The translations under genes and the position numbers were made by a program. Below, piece by piece: positions 7,593 to 17,807 of a stretch of 64,000 bases of DNA (its first letter is position 1; each line of letters begins with the position of its first letter). The stretch lies in NCBI RefSeq assembly GCF_011777495.1, contig NZ_JAATJS010000001.1:682001-746000 (forward strand). The letters run 5' to 3'. The notes under the pieces were generated by a model. That model saw nothing but the letters and a program-made list of their open reading frames with translations, was not told where the DNA came from and did no database searches. The DNA is from Microvirga terricola (GTDB lineage: Bacteria > Pseudomonadota > Alphaproteobacteria > Rhizobiales > Beijerinckiaceae).

Positions 7593-10099
7593 TCATTCGC
7601 TCGACTTGTTGCTCCGCTGCATGCCCTCCATCAGCCGCCGTTCGTCCTCGGGCGAGAGTTTCGGCCGGTTGATGTCGATCACCACCTTGTTCAGTTTGCC
7701 CGCGAACTTGAACGGCACCCGATAATCGTTGTCGTCCACCGGCGTGCCGGTGTCGGAGCCGACATCGAGCGACTCGTCCCATTGCAGGATGAGCGGGATG
7801 GTGCGTTCCATCTTTTGCGTGGCGACCACCTTGTCATCCACCTTCAGCGTGCCGGTGGCGGGGCGGCCGAGGCCGCTCATATTGTTGAAGGCGAGCGTGG
7901 CAAACCCTAAGCCGTCATAGTTCAGCTCGAACGTCAGCGTGTGCTTGCCGGGAGTGAGCGCGTCCTTTCCTTCCCAGCGCACGCGTTTCAGGTCGGCGAG
8001 ATTCCACACATAGACGGGCTTGTTCTTGAGCACGTAGAAGCCGTAGCCGCCAAAGCGCCCGCCCTGCGTGATCAGCATGCCGTCGGCACCATTCTGCGGC
8101 ACCTCGATGTCCGCAGTGATGCGGTAGGACGTGCCGAGCAATTGCGGCGCATCGCCCATCGGAATCCCGGTGAGCGGAGGATAGGTGAACGTGCTGCGCC
8201 CCGCCGTCACGCTCGGGCGCGGAGCCACGATCCGCGCGCCGACGGAATTGTCGAGCGGGAAGACCTGGTATTTCGACGCTTCGACGATGAAGAGATCCTG
8301 CAGCTCCTTCAGCTTGCCTGCGTTCTGCGCGGAGACATCCTTGTCCTGCGTCCAGTCCTTGGTGAGATCGAACAGCTCCCATTTATAGCCGTTCATCACG
8401 TTGGGATTCGGCGTCGAGGCGATGTCCCACGGCGCGTTGATCGGCACCGTGTTGGCATACCATCCGTCATGATAGATGCCGCGGTTGCCGAACATCTCGA
8501 AATACTGGGTGATGTGCTTCGTCGGCGCGTTGGCGGCGGCCTTGTCCCACGTATACGCCATGCTCACGCCCTCGATGGGCTTTTGCCCAATGCCGTCCAC
8601 CGTGTTCGGCGCGGTAATCTTCGTCGCTTCCAGAATCGTCGGCACGATGTCGATGACGTGGTGGAACTGGTTGCGGATGCCGCCCTTGTCGGTGATGACC
8701 TTCGGCCAGGACATCGCCATACCCTGCCGCGTGCCGCCGAAATGCGAGGCGACCTGCTTCGTCCAGCGATAGGGCGTGTCGAAAGCCCAGGTCCAGCCAA
8801 CCGCCATGTGCGGATAGGTCTGGTCAGACCCCCACACGTCGTAAAAGGCTCGCAGCTGATCGGTGACGGGCACCTCGATGCCGTTGAACTGCGCGACTTC
8901 GTTCGGGGTGCCGATGGGCGAGCCTTCCGCGCTCGAGCCGTTGTCGCCGCTGATATAAATGATCAGCGTGTTATCGAGTTTGCCGGTGTCTTCGACGGCC
9001 TGAATCACGCGGCCGATTTCATGATCCGTATAGGCGAGATAGGCGGCGTAAACTTCGGCCTGACGCGCGAACATTTTTTTCTCATCCGGGGTCAGCGCAT
9101 CCCACCGTTTTAGGATGTCGTCGGGCCACGGCGTCAAAGCCGCGGTTTGCGGAATCACGCCGAGCCGCTTCTGGTTCGCAAAAATCTGCTCGCGCAGCGC
9201 GTTCCAGCCCATGTCGAATTTGCCCTTGAATTTCTCGATCCATTCGGGCGTCGGATGGTGCGGTGCATGCGTGCCGCCGGGCACATAATAGACGAAGAAC
9301 GGTTTTGCCGGATCGACGGCGTTCATCATCCTGATGTGGTCGATGGCGTCATCCGCCATGGCGGTGGTGAGGTTCCAGCCCGGCTTGTCGAGATAGGGAT
9401 AGATCTGCGTGGTGTTGCGAAACAGGTTCGGCTGCCACTGGCTCGTATCGCCGCCGACGAAGCCGTAAAAATAATCGAAGCCCATGCCGATGGGCCATTG
9501 ATCGAAGGGGCCGACCTGGCTCGCCTGGAAGACCGGCGTGTTGTGGTCCTTGCCGAACCATGAGGTCGCGTAGCCATTGTCCTTCAGAATGCGGCCGATG
9601 GTGGCCGAGTCCGTGCCGATGAAGCTATCGTAGCCGGGAAATCCGGTCGACGTTTCGGCCACCTGCCCGAACCCGACCGAGTGGTGGTTGCGTCCCGTGA
9701 TCAGCGCCGCGCGGGTGGGTGAGCAGAGTGCGGTCGAGTGGAACTGGGTATAGCGCAGACCCGCATTGGCGATCCGGTCGAGCGCCGGCGTCGGAATGAC
9801 ACCGCCAAAGGTGCTCGGCGCGCCGAAGCCCACATCGTCGGTCATGATCAACAGGACGTTCGGCGCGCCGTCCGGCGGCACGATGCGCGGCGGCCACCAG
9901 GGTTTCGACTGGAAGGCATTGAGGTTGATCACGCCGCCGAAGGGGGCGCGGGTTCCGGCAGCACCCGCCCGTCGAGCGTGCGCGTCGCGGCGGGAGAGCC
10001 GGACGACGGGGTTGTCGGCTGTTGCGGTTGCTGGGCCTGAGCTGTGTTGAGCGTGAGAAGACAGGCGAGGAGGGGGGAGGCCAGTCCGGTGAGCTTCAT
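7593..10099 (-). CDS. Periplasmic arylsulfatase, interrupted by an apparent one-base frameshift
   Basis: A type I sulfatase hydrolysing sulfate esters. The main frame contains the metal-binding LLIMTDDVGFG, the formylglycine signature CSPTR (the Cys is converted to formylglycine), GKDHN and the second metal site ISGDNGSS, then a long C-terminal region. The signal peptide MKLTGLASPLLACLLTLNTA, with GGAG before its ATG at 10099, lies in a different frame and runs to PEPAPPS before stopping. Adding one base to the five-G run at 9942-9946 joins the frames as PEPAPPFGGVIN and gives an unbroken 835-residue protein of normal length. It is either a sequencing error or a recent loss-of-function mutation. 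An unshifted reading would start at 10154 with an implausible N-terminus. Confidence 0.8.
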
Positions 10100-10305
10100 G
10101 GCACGCTCCGGCGATTGCGACCCTGGCAGCGCGCTCGGCGCGGGCAAAACGCACCCGGCGGCCTCTTCGCGTGGGAAGAACCGGGCTTTATGCCTCGCAG
10201 GGAACGCTACGGGAACGCATGGCGGGGGCCCAGGGCGGCGGCCCGGCACGGGGGCAAAACGACCGCCTTCCGCTCAGGTTCCGGGCCTCCGGATAACCCT
10301 TCAGT

Positions 10306-11181
10306 CTAGGTCCTCAGCAAACGGATGACACGCGCGCCAAAGATGTTGGCCATGAGCCCCAGGATGATTACGGTACCGCCGAGCGCTTCAATCGGCCGCA
10401 TGGCTTCGCCCAGAATGAGCCAGGAGCCCAAAATGCCTGCCACCGGCACAAGCAAGGCAAAGGGCGTGACCGTGGCCGCCGGATGGTGGGACAGAAGGTG
10501 CGCCCAGACGGCGAAGGCGAAAATCGTTGTCGGATAAGCAAGATAGGCCGCAGACGCCAAGGTGCCGAGGCTCAGATGCGTGAAGGCGCCGGCAACCTGG
10601 GCCGGACCGTCGAGCCACATCGACAACGCGAGCAGCGGAATCGGCGGGATTAGGCTCGCCCAGACCACGTAGCCGAGCATGTCGATCCGGCCCGCGCGCT
10701 TGGAAATGATGTTCGCGACGCCCCAGCAGGCCGCGGCTGCGACAGTCATCAGAAACGGCACCGCGCCGCTTCCCGCGAGACGCGGCCAGGCGATCAGGAT
10801 GAGACCGAAGCAGGCCACCACGCCGCCCACAACCTGATGCGGCCACGGCTTCTCGCCCATCAGGAGTGCGGCGAAGAGGATGGTGAAAAAGACCTGCGCC
10901 TGCATGACGAGCGAAGCAAGGCTCGCCGGCATGCCGATGGCGATGGCCGCGAACAAAAGTCCGAACTGGGCGACGCCGAGGAAGAAACCGTAACCGATGA
11001 GGCTACGCCAGCTCGTCTGAGGCCGGGGAATGAAGAAGATCGCCGGCAGCGCCGCGAAGATGAAGCGGAGCGCACAGAGCACGAGCGGGGGCGTGGTTCC
11101 GACCCCGATCTTGATGACGACGAAGCTCAGGCCCCAGATGACGGTGACGGACAGGGCGAGAAGGACATGGGTGAGCGGCAT
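10306..11181 (-). CDS. EamA/DMT-family transporter
   Basis: A 291-residue inner-membrane protein with about ten hydrophobic segments and an internal duplication, typical of the drug/metabolite transporter superfamily. Each half starts with a recognisable EamA block (SVTVIWGLSFVVIKIGVGTT and, in the second half, AAAACWGVANIISKRAG). Substrates of such proteins range from amino acids to metabolites; none can be assigned here. Convergence and spacing suggest an independent unit lying between the sulfatase and irr. Confidence 0.85.
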   Translation of the reverse strand: MPLTHVLLALSVTVIWGLSFVVIKIGVGTTPPLVLCALRFIFAALPAIFFIPRPQTSWRSLIGYGFFLGVAQFGLLFAAIAIGMPASLASLVMQAQVFFTILFAALLMGEKPWPHQVVGGVVACFGLILIAWPRLAGSGAVPFLMTVAAAACWGVANIISKRAGRIDMLGYVVWASLIPPIPLLALSMWLDGPAQVAGAFTHLSLGTLASAAYLAYPTTIFAFAVWAHLLSHHPAATVTPFALLVPVAGILGSWLILGEAMRPIEALGGTVIILGLMANIFGARVIRLLRT

Positions 11182-11243
11182 GGAAACACTCCACAGCCGC
11201 TCCTATCCGAGTCGTTCCGTGAGGAAAAGAGAGGCGCGCCGCC

Positions 11244-11714
11244 TCAGGACTTCTTGCGACGCAGACGGACGATGACCTCGACACCCGCCACTTCCATGCC
11301 CGGAGGCGGCTCGGGAAGGTCTTCCACGCTTACGCCCGTGGAGGGCATATCCACCAGCTCGCCTTCTTCCTCCAGGAAGAAATGGTGGTGCTCGGTGGGG
11401 TTGGTGTCGAAATAGGCCTTGGAGCCGTCCACCGCGAGCTGGCGCAGGAGGCCGGCTTCCGTGAACTGGTGCAGGGTGTTGTAGACGGTGGCAAGCGACA
11501 CCGGGACGCGGGCGCGGGTCGCCTCGTCGAACAGCGCTTCCGCCGTCACGTGCCGGTCGCCCTTGCCGAAGAGCAGCCAGCCCAGCGACACCCGCTGCCG
11601 GGTGGGGCGCAGGCCGACGCGACGCAGCTTGTCCCGCAGTTCGGAAACGGGACATCCCTTCCGATGGGCGGTGGCCGTCGTCGATTCGATATAGGCGGAA
11701 AGCGGATCGGTCAT
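11244..11714 (-). CDS. irr: Irr-type Fur-family iron/heme response regulator
   Basis: 156 residues. Irr controls iron- and heme-dependent genes in Hyphomicrobiales and is degraded or inactivated when heme is available. Visible hallmarks are the Cys-Pro heme-type motif GCPVSELR (Cys21-Pro22), the Fur winged-helix DNA-binding region with VSLATVYNTL, and the HHH motif at 109-111 (TEHHHFF), the second heme/metal site of Irr. The start at MTDPLSAYIE fits family length; an upstream in-frame ATG (11783) would add 23 residues. It is divergent from fabA, a linkage seen in related genomes, and shares a 243-bp control region with it. Confidence 0.88.
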   Translation of the reverse strand: MTDPLSAYIESTTATAHRKGCPVSELRDKLRRVGLRPTRQRVSLGWLLFGKGDRHVTAEALFDEATRARVPVSLATVYNTLHQFTEAGLLRQLAVDGSKAYFDTNPTEHHHFFLEEEGELVDMPSTGVSVEDLPEPPPGMEVAGVEVIVRLRRKKS

Positions 11715-11957
11715 GGCTGAGCGTGAGGGCGGAAAACCTGCTTCTAACATTGAAATAATAGGAAAGCGAGGCCCCGGCGGCAAGGCGACTGCGGCCTCTT
11801 GCGGCTCCCGGATTCGGCAAAATCCTGCTCTTCCGCCTATTCCTACCGGAGGTCCCTTTGATGGACGGCAAAGCCTGTGCTACCAGAGCCCCTTCCAATG
11901 GCCTCCGGAGGTTCGCGAGGCCGTATTTTGAGACGAGTGAAAGGGTCGGCACCCGGC

Positions 11958-12473
11958 ATGGCGCGCCAGTCGAGCTTTACCTACGAAGACCTTCTCGCCT
12001 GCGGGCGCGGAGAAATGTTCGGTCCCGGCAATGCCCAGTTGCCGCTTCCGCCGATGCTGATGTTCGACCGCATCACCTCCATCGGCGAGGATGGCGGCGA
12101 ATATGGCAAGGGCCATGTGCGTGCCGAACTCGACGTGCGGCCGGATCTCTGGTTTTTCCCCTGCCATTTCAAGGGCGACCCGGTGATGCCGGGCTGCCTC
12201 GGGCTCGATGCCCTCTGGCAGCTGGTCGGCTTCTATCTCGGCTGGGGCGGCTCCCCGGGCCGTGGCCGGGCGCTCGGCGTCGGCGAGGTGAAGTTTTCCG
12301 ATCAGGTGCTGCCGACCGTCAAGAAGGTGGTCTATGGCGTCGATCTGAAGCGCGTCTTCCGTTCCAAGCTGGTGCTCGGCATCGCCGATGGCTGGCTCGA
12401 GGCGGACGGGCGCCGGATCTACGAGGCCAAGGACCTGCGGGTCGGCCTGTTCCAGGCGGAAGCCGCCGCGTAA
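11958..12473 (+). CDS. fabA: 3-hydroxydecanoyl-ACP dehydratase/isomerase
   Basis: 171 residues, the usual FabA length. It dehydrates 3-hydroxydecanoyl-ACP and isomerises the product to cis-3-decenoyl-ACP, the branch point of anaerobic unsaturated fatty acid synthesis. The active-site His70 ([15 protein letters not shown]) and Asp84 (LGLDALWQ) fall at the same numbers as in the E. coli enzyme. The start [13 protein letters not shown] was chosen because it gives family length; an earlier in-frame ATG at 11877 would add 27 unlikely residues. It heads the fabA-fabB-fabI cluster. Confidence 0.95.
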   Translation: MARQSSFTYEDLLACGRGEMFGPGNAQLPLPPMLMFDRITSIGEDGGEYGKGHVRAELDVRPDLWFFPCHFKGDPVMPGCLGLDALWQLVGFYLGWGGSPGRGRALGVGEVKFSDQVLPTVKKVVYGVDLKRVFRSKLVLGIADGWLEADGRRIYEAKDLRVGLFQAEAAA

Positions 12474-12525
12474 AGTTTGAAGTCACGGCCCGCGGTTGAG
12501 AACGGGCCTGGTCGACCTTACGTCT

Positions 12526-12570
12526 GCATGATCCGGAAAAGTGGAATCCGGTTTTCCGACACGATCATGC
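12526..12570. repeat. 45-bp palindromic intergenic repeat (copy 1)
   Basis: The arms GCATGATCCGGAAAA and (reading rightward) GTTTTCCG...GATCATGC form an imperfect 45-bp inverted repeat between fabA and fabB. A diverged element of the same length, with the same gcatgatccgg start and gatcatgc end, is at 30898-30942. Short palindromes of this kind are common between genes in Hyphomicrobiales. Confidence 0.7.
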
Positions 12571-12615
12571 ATCAGAACGTTGGGTCGGCATGAAGTTCCT
12601 ATGAAGAGGTGGGCT

Positions 12616-13839
12616 ATGAGACGCGTCGTCGTCACCGGAATGGGCATCGTTTCGTCCATCGGCAATTCCACGCAGGAGGTTCTGGCCTCCCTGCGGGAAG
12701 CGAAATCCGGCATCAGCAAGGCCGCGGACTATGAGCGGCTCGGGTTCCGCTGCCAGGTGCACGGCGCGCCGAACATCAATGTCGAAGAGATGGTCGACCG
12801 CCGCGCCATGCGTTTCCACGGCGGCGGCACCGCCTGGAACCACATCGCCATGGATCAGGCGATCCGCGATGCGGGCCTGGAGGAAAGCGACGTCTCCAAC
12901 GAGCGCACCGGCATCATCATGGGTTCGGGCGGCCCCTCCACCCGCGCCATCGTGGAAGCCGCCGACATCACCCGTGAGAAGGGCCCCAAACGCGTCGGCC
13001 CCTTCGCGGTGCCGAAGGCCATGTCCTCCACCGCCTCCGCGACGCTTGCGACCTGGTTCAAGATCAAGGGCGTGAACTATTCGATCTCGTCGGCCTGCGC
13101 GACCTCGAACCATTGCATCGGCAACGCCTACGAGATGATCCAGTACGGCAAGCAGGACGTGATGTTCGCCGGCGGCTGCGAGGATCTCGACTGGAGCCTC
13201 TCGGTGCTCTTCGACGCCATGGGCGCCATGTCCTCCAAGTATAACGCCACGCCGGGAAGCGCCTCGCGCGCCTATGACGTGAACCGCGACGGTTTCGTCA
13301 TCGCCGGCGGCGCGGGTGTGCTCGTGTTGGAAGAACTGGAACACGCCAAGGCGCGCGGCGCGCGTATCTACGGCGAGATCGTCGGCTACGGCATGACTTC
13401 GGACGGCTACGACATGGTCGCCCCCTCGGGCGAGGGTGCGGTGCGCTGCATGCGCATGGCGTTGTCGACCGTCAAAACCCCGATCGACTACATCAACCCG
13501 CACGCCACCGCGACGCCGGTCGGCGACCTGAAGGAGATCGAGGCGATCCGCGAGGTCTTCGGCGCGGGCGAGAAGTGCCCGCCGATCTCCGCTACCAAGT
13601 CGCTCACGGGCCACTCGCTCGGCGCGACGGGCGTGCAGGAGGCGATCTATTCGCTGCTCATGATGAACAACCGCTTCATCTGCGAGAGCGCGCACATTCA
13701 GGAACTCGACCCCGCGGTTGCGGACATGAACATCGTCCGCAAGCGGATCGACAACGCCAAGATCGACACGGTTCTCTCGAACTCGTTCGGCTTCGGCGGC
13801 ACCAACGCTACGCTCGTTTTCAGCCGTTACGCGGCTTAA
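12616..13839 (+). CDS. fabB: 3-oxoacyl-ACP synthase I
   Basis: 407 residues. This KAS I condensing enzyme elongates cis-unsaturated acyl-ACP made by FabA. The catalytic triad is visible: Cys161 in [12 protein letters not shown], His296 in [11 protein letters not shown] and His333 in [10 protein letters not shown], with Lys328 in ATKSL. The start at [10 protein letters not shown] is supported by AGAGGTGGG a few bases upstream; longer in-frame starts at 12601 and 12541 lie in or near the palindromic repeat. The gene is separated from fabA by that repeat. Confidence 0.95.
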   Translation: MRRVVVTGMGIVSSIGNSTQEVLASLREAKSGISKAADYERLGFRCQVHGAPNINVEEMVDRRAMRFHGGGTAWNHIAMDQAIRDAGLEESDVSNERTGIIMGSGGPSTRAIVEAADITREKGPKRVGPFAVPKAMSSTASATLATWFKIKGVNYSISSACATSNHCIGNAYEMIQYGKQDVMFAGGCEDLDWSLSVLFDAMGAMSSKYNATPGSASRAYDVNRDGFVIAGGAGVLVLEELEHAKARGARIYGEIVGYGMTSDGYDMVAPSGEGAVRCMRMALSTVKTPIDYINPHATATPVGDLKEIEAIREVFGAGEKCPPISATKSLTGHSLGATGVQEAIYSLLMMNNRFICESAHIQELDPAVADMNIVRKRIDNAKIDTVLSNSFGFGGTNATLVFSRYAA

Positions 13840-13999
13840 TAACGGGCGTCATACCACTGAGATATCTTCATGCGATGGGCTCTTCGCTCAGGGGGACCCT
13901 CGCATGGATATGCTCACCGACATTGCCAAAACGGTTCACGCCGGACGCCATGACTCGTACGGGCGGCGCGGAAAAGAGCCGGAGGAGAGGGGGACTCCA

Positions 14000-14830
14000 G
14001 TGAAGGGTCTGATGCAAGGAAAGCGCGGCCTCATCATGGGCGTCGCGAACGACCATTCCATCGCCTGGGGTATCGCCAAGGCGCTCGCAGAACATGGCGC
14101 GGAACTCGCGTTCACCTATCAGGGCGAGGCTTTGGGTAAGCGCGTGACGCCGCTGGCGCAATCGCTCGGCTCGAACCTCGTGCTGGCTTGCGACGTGGAG
14201 GACATCGCCTCCGTCGATGCCACCTTCGACACCCTCGACAAGCATTGGGACGGCCTCGATTTCGTCGTCCACGCCATCGGCTTCTCCGACAAGTCGCAGC
14301 TCAAGGGTTCCTATGTGGACGTCACCACGCGCGAAAACTTCTCGCGCACCATGGTGATCTCCTGCTTCTCCTTTACCGAGATCGCGCAGCGCGCGGCGAA
14401 GCGCATGAAGAATGGCGGCTCGCTGCTGACCTTGACCTATGGCGGCTCCACCCGCGTCATGCCGAACTACAACGTGATGGGCGTGGCGAAGGCGGCGTTG
14501 GAAGCCAGCATGCGCTACATCGCCGCCGATCTCGGCCCGCAAGGCATCCGCTGCAACGCGATTTCGGCGGGCCCGATCCGCACACTCGCGGGCGCGGGGA
14601 TCTCCGACGCGCGTCTGATGTTCAACTATCAGAAGGCGCACGCTCCGCTGCGCCGCACGGTGACCATCGAGGATATCGGCGGTTCGGCGCTCTACATGCT
14701 CTCCGACCTCTCCAACGGCGTGACGGGCGAGATCCACTACGTGGATTCCGGCTACAACATCATCTCGATGCCGCGTCCGGATGTGCTCAAAGCGCAGGAC
14801 GCCGCTGGCGTGACCGGCGAAGAGGCTTAA
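14000..14830 (+). CDS. fabI: Enoyl-ACP reductase (NADH)
   Basis: A 276-residue short-chain dehydrogenase-type reductase carrying out the last step of each fatty acid elongation cycle. The N-terminal cofactor loop is GLIMGVANDHSIAWGIA. Tyr147 (LTYGG) and the Tyr157-x6-Lys164 pair (NYNVMGVAK) are the expected active-site residues. I chose the GTG at 14000 because the strong purine run ggaggagaggggg is directly upstream and the length fits; an in-frame ATG at 13904 would add 32 residues without family support. It is the third gene of the cluster. Confidence 0.93.
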   Translation: MKGLMQGKRGLIMGVANDHSIAWGIAKALAEHGAELAFTYQGEALGKRVTPLAQSLGSNLVLACDVEDIASVDATFDTLDKHWDGLDFVVHAIGFSDKSQLKGSYVDVTTRENFSRTMVISCFSFTEIAQRAAKRMKNGGSLLTLTYGGSTRVMPNYNVMGVAKAALEASMRYIAADLGPQGIRCNAISAGPIRTLAGAGISDARLMFNYQKAHAPLRRTVTIEDIGGSALYMLSDLSNGVTGEIHYVDSGYNIISMPRPDVLKAQDAAGVTGEEA

Positions 14831-14842
14831 AAAGTCTTTTCA

Positions 14843-14880
14843 AGCTTTCGCCGGGTCGAATGGCCCGGCGAAGCTCCCTT
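14843..14880 (+). terminator. Hairpin after fabI, possible terminator
   Basis: AGCTTTCGCCGGG (14843-14855) pairs with CCCGGCGAAGCT (14864-14875), with one bulged T and an 8-nt loop. It starts 13 bp after the fabI stop codon. The trailing run is only CCCTT, so rho-independent activity is uncertain. Confidence 0.45.
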
Positions 14881-14894
14881 CAGGCATCCTGGTC

Positions 14895-15293
14895 ATGCTC
14901 ACGCGCCGACAGGCCCTCTCAGGCTTCGCTCTCATTCTCGTTCCCGCGAGCGGCGCGGCGCTCGAGCAGGACACTCTCTTCAACGTCTCGACGCGCCTCG
15001 TGACAATTTACCAGACGGGCGATGCCGGTGCTTTGCACAGCATGCTCGCGCCCGATCTGCAGGCGCAATATTCGCCCGAAGCGCTCGCCTCCTGGCTGAG
15101 TGAGGCCAAAGCCACATTCGGACCGCTGCAACGGATCAGCCTGCCGATTTCCGGCACCCGCGCCTTCGCCATCTTCGCCGCCTATTTCGAACGCGCGCCG
15201 AACGACATGTTCCTCGAACTCGACCGCGACGGCCGCATTGTGCTCTGGACTTTGAAGAGCGATTCTGGCGCAGTCGTGCTGCGCAAGCGGTAG
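14895..15293 (+). CDS. Small exported protein, NTF2/DUF3887-like
   Basis: 132 residues with a signal peptide (RRQALSGFALILVPASGAAL). The mature part, about 110 residues, has an alpha+beta pattern with NTF2-like features: a helix with LVTIYQTGDAGALHSMLAPD followed by beta-rich segments ending ELDRDGRIVLWTLKS. I do not recognise a precise family, and no catalytic residues stand out. It lies 64 bp after fabI and just before a LysE-type exporter gene. Confidence 0.6.
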   Translation: MLTRRQALSGFALILVPASGAALEQDTLFNVSTRLVTIYQTGDAGALHSMLAPDLQAQYSPEALASWLSEAKATFGPLQRISLPISGTRAFAIFAAYFERAPNDMFLELDRDGRIVLWTLKSDSGAVVLRKR

Positions 15294-15357
15294 GGGTGTG
15301 TGGTGCTGGTGCACTTGTGATACGAATTGCAGCAACATTCGTTCGGGGGACCGCGCC

Positions 15358-15978
15358 GTGACTCAATACATCGTTTTCCTGCTGGCCTTCGCTGCCTCGG
15401 CAGCCGCGCCCGGTCCCGAGATCGCGGGCCTGTTGGCGCGGGCGCTGGCCAACGGCATGTTCGCGTCGCTGCCGCTCACCTTCGGCATCATTCTCGGCAA
15501 GATTCTGATGCTGACCGCCGCCGTGATTGGGCTATCGGCTCTCATCGAGGTTTTGGGGCCTCTGTTCGTCGCACTGAAATTCGGCGGCGCGGCCTATTTG
15601 ATCTGGCTCGGGATCAAGAAATGGCGCAATGCGGGCCGCGTGCTCGCGACGACCGAGGCGAAGAAGCCATTGAGCGCCATGACTGAAATCGCGCTCGGCC
15701 TCGCCATGACGCTCTCCAACCCCATCGCCATCGTCTTCTACATGGCACTTCTGCCCGGCGTGATCGACGTGTCGGGCGTGACGCTGTCGAGCTATGCGAT
15801 CCTCTGCGGCATCATCGCGGGCGTGATGACCCTGATCGCTCTCGGCTATGGGCTTCTGGCGGAAGTGGCGCGCAAGCTTTTTTCCTCGTCGCTGTCGAAA
15901 GCGCGCATCGACCGCACGTCGGGTGCGATGATGGTTGGAGCGGGGCTTCTGATCGCCAGTCGTTCCGCCACGACGTGA
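15358..15978 (+). CDS. LysE/RhtB-family amino acid exporter
   Basis: A 206-residue inner-membrane protein with six hydrophobic segments. The opening YIVFLLAFAASAAAPGPEI matches the LysE/RhtB start with its conserved P-G-P, and the internal FGGAAYLIWLGIKKWR is the second family signature. Members export lysine, homoserine, threonine or related compounds. The GTG at 15358 follows a GGGGG purine stretch and gives the family N-terminus; an ATG at 15298 would add 20 unrelated residues. The substrate is not predictable. Confidence 0.85.
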   Translation: MTQYIVFLLAFAASAAAPGPEIAGLLARALANGMFASLPLTFGIILGKILMLTAAVIGLSALIEVLGPLFVALKFGGAAYLIWLGIKKWRNAGRVLATTEAKKPLSAMTEIALGLAMTLSNPIAIVFYMALLPGVIDVSGVTLSSYAILCGIIAGVMTLIALGYGLLAEVARKLFSSSLSKARIDRTSGAMMVGAGLLIASRSATT

Positions 15979-16085
15979 GCTTGGTTCGGCGGGTCGCCAT
16001 CACGAGCCCGTGAAGCCATCCCTCCCGGCCTTGTTATTGCCGCGCTCGAGAGGCACCAGAGGGTGTTGAGAGAGAATCGATCCCC

Positions 16086-16712
16086 ATGCTCCTGTCCCGT
16101 CGCACCCTTCTCGCCGGTCTCGCCCTCTCGGGCGCGAGCGGTCCCGCTTTCGCGCAGCGCGCGCCGGAGCCGCAGCGGGTGCCGGTGGAGCTGATCGAGG
16201 AAACGCTCGATCTGCCGTCGGTCGTGAAGCTCGGCCACGACCATGGCGACGTGATTATGGTCGAGTTCTTCGACTACAATTGCCCCTGGTGCAAACGCTC
16301 GTCGCAGGATCTGCCGAACCTGTTGAAGGCCGAGCCGGACCTGACCTATGTGCTGGTCAATTTCGCGGTGCTGGGCCTGCCCTCGGTCACCGCTCACAAG
16401 GCCGCGCTCGCCTATCTCCATCTCTACGGGCCGGAGCGCTATCTGCCGCTCCATCTCGCGCTCTTCCGCCTCCACGGCGCGGTCGATGGCGCACGTGCTC
16501 TGGCGGAGGCCGAGCGCCTCGGTGGCGACCGCAAGAAGCTGACCGAGGCCGCCGACAGCGAGCGCACGGCGCAGTGGCTGAAGGATACCTATAAGGCCGG
16601 CGGTTCTCTCGGCCTTTCCGCAACGCCGTCTTTCCTCGTCGGCGCGGAGGCTTATGTGGGCAGCATGACCCTTGCCCAGAAGCGCGAGGCCATCGCGCGG
16701 GCGCGGGCATAG
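16086..16712 (+). CDS. Periplasmic DsbA-family thiol oxidoreductase
   Basis: 208 residues. A Tat/Sec-like signal (SRRTLLAGLALSGASGPAFA) is followed by a thioredoxin fold with an inserted helical domain. The redox motif is CPWC (Cys66, Cys69) in FFDYNCPWCKRSS, and the cis-proline loop is SATPSFLVG near residue 182. This layout is that of DsbA/Com1-like proteins that oxidise or isomerise disulfides in exported proteins. It stands alone between a LysE exporter and a dioxygenase. Confidence 0.85.
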   Translation: MLLSRRTLLAGLALSGASGPAFAQRAPEPQRVPVELIEETLDLPSVVKLGHDHGDVIMVEFFDYNCPWCKRSSQDLPNLLKAEPDLTYVLVNFAVLGLPSVTAHKAALAYLHLYGPERYLPLHLALFRLHGAVDGARALAEAERLGGDRKKLTEAADSERTAQWLKDTYKAGGSLGLSATPSFLVGAEAYVGSMTLAQKREAIARARA

Positions 16713-16820
16713 CGTCTCCTGCTAATTTTGCTTTTTTGCAATCCGACTTTGGCGACTGTCGTGCTCGTGTTTGCGTGACCGCAATCTTATCTTCCGGTCA
16801 ACGGAAAGAAGGAGAGCGAA

Positions 16821-17762
16821 ATGCAACTCACCGGAATTCATCATCTGACAGCCGTGACCGCTGACGCGGCCGGCAACCATGCCTTTTACACGAAGGCCCT
16901 CGGTCTGCGGCTCGTGAAGAAGACCGTGAATCAGGACGACGTGTCGGCCTATCACCTGTTTTATGCCGATGGTCAGGCCTCGCCCGGCACGGACATCACC
17001 TTTTTCGACTGGCCCGTGGGGCGCGAGCGGCGCGGCACGCACAGCATCGCCCAGACGGCGATGCGCGTGAACGGCGAAAAGACCCTGCAATGGTGGAAGG
17101 AGCGCTTCGAGACGCTCAACATCACGCACGACAAGATCGTCGAGCGCGACGGGCGGCTGTGGCTTGATTTTGAAGACCCGGAAGGCCAGCGCCTCGCCCT
17201 CGTCGACGATGGCGGCCAGGGTGAGGAGGCTCACCCTTGGATTCACAGCTCCGTGCCGCTCGAGCACCAGATCCGCGGCCTCGGCCCCATCACATTGAGC
17301 GTGCCGAAGCTGGAGCGAACCGCGCTCGTGCTGACCGCGGGCATGGACATGCGCGCGGCGCGGGAGTATCGCCGGGGCGAAACGCCGGTTCATGTGTTCG
17401 AGATGGGTCCCGGCGGTCCCGCGGCCGAGCTTCATGTAGCGGTCGAGCCGCATCTGCCTCCAGCCCAGCCAGGCGCGGGCGGCGTGCATCATGTCGCCTT
17501 CCGCACGCCGAACGAGCAGACCTACATGGAATGCGCCGAGCGGCTGCAGGCGATCCGGGCTCCCTCCAGCGGTCCCATCGACCGTTACTATTTCAAGAGC
17601 CTGTATTTCCGCGAGCCGAACGGCATCCTGTTCGAGATCGCGACCGATGGGCCGGGCTTTGCCACCGACGAGCCCATGGACAAGCTCGGTGAACGCCTCG
17701 CCCTGCCGCCTTTCCTGGAGCCGCGCCGTGCGCAGATCGAAGCGGGCTTGAAGCCGCTCTAG
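16821..17762 (+). CDS. Ring-cleaving dioxygenase of the VOC superfamily
   Basis: A 313-residue protein with two vicinal-oxygen-chelate modules. The first begins [18 protein letters not shown] and the second has [12 protein letters not shown]; with Glu in [12 protein letters not shown] these supply the usual His/His/Glu iron ligands. The family contains hydroquinone/catechol-type extradiol dioxygenases often used to remove quinones (MhqA/MhqO-like). The start ATG follows GGAGAG. The gene ends in a hairpin plus T-run terminator. Confidence 0.8.
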   Translation: MQLTGIHHLTAVTADAAGNHAFYTKALGLRLVKKTVNQDDVSAYHLFYADGQASPGTDITFFDWPVGRERRGTHSIAQTAMRVNGEKTLQWWKERFETLNITHDKIVERDGRLWLDFEDPEGQRLALVDDGGQGEEAHPWIHSSVPLEHQIRGLGPITLSVPKLERTALVLTAGMDMRAAREYRRGETPVHVFEMGPGGPAAELHVAVEPHLPPAQPGAGGVHHVAFRTPNEQTYMECAERLQAIRAPSSGPIDRYYFKSLYFREPNGILFEIATDGPGFATDEPMDKLGERLALPPFLEPRRAQIEAGLKPL

Positions 17763-17772
17763 GTGTCCTCAC

Positions 17773-17807
17773 AGCCCCTCTCGCCAACCGATGGGAGGGG
17801 CTTTTTC
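17773..17807 (+). terminator. Rho-independent terminator after the dioxygenase gene
   Basis: AGCCCCTC (17773-17780) pairs with GAGGGGCT (17795-17802), followed by TTTTTC. It begins 11 bp after the stop codon. On the other strand it overlaps the end of the convergent transporter gene. Confidence 0.75.

Noticed and set aside
10100-10154. Start of the sulfatase in its main frame at 10154
   Set aside because: The N-terminus would be Arg/Ala-rich and lack a signal peptide, whereas a proper signal peptide with Shine-Dalgarno is present in the adjacent frame.
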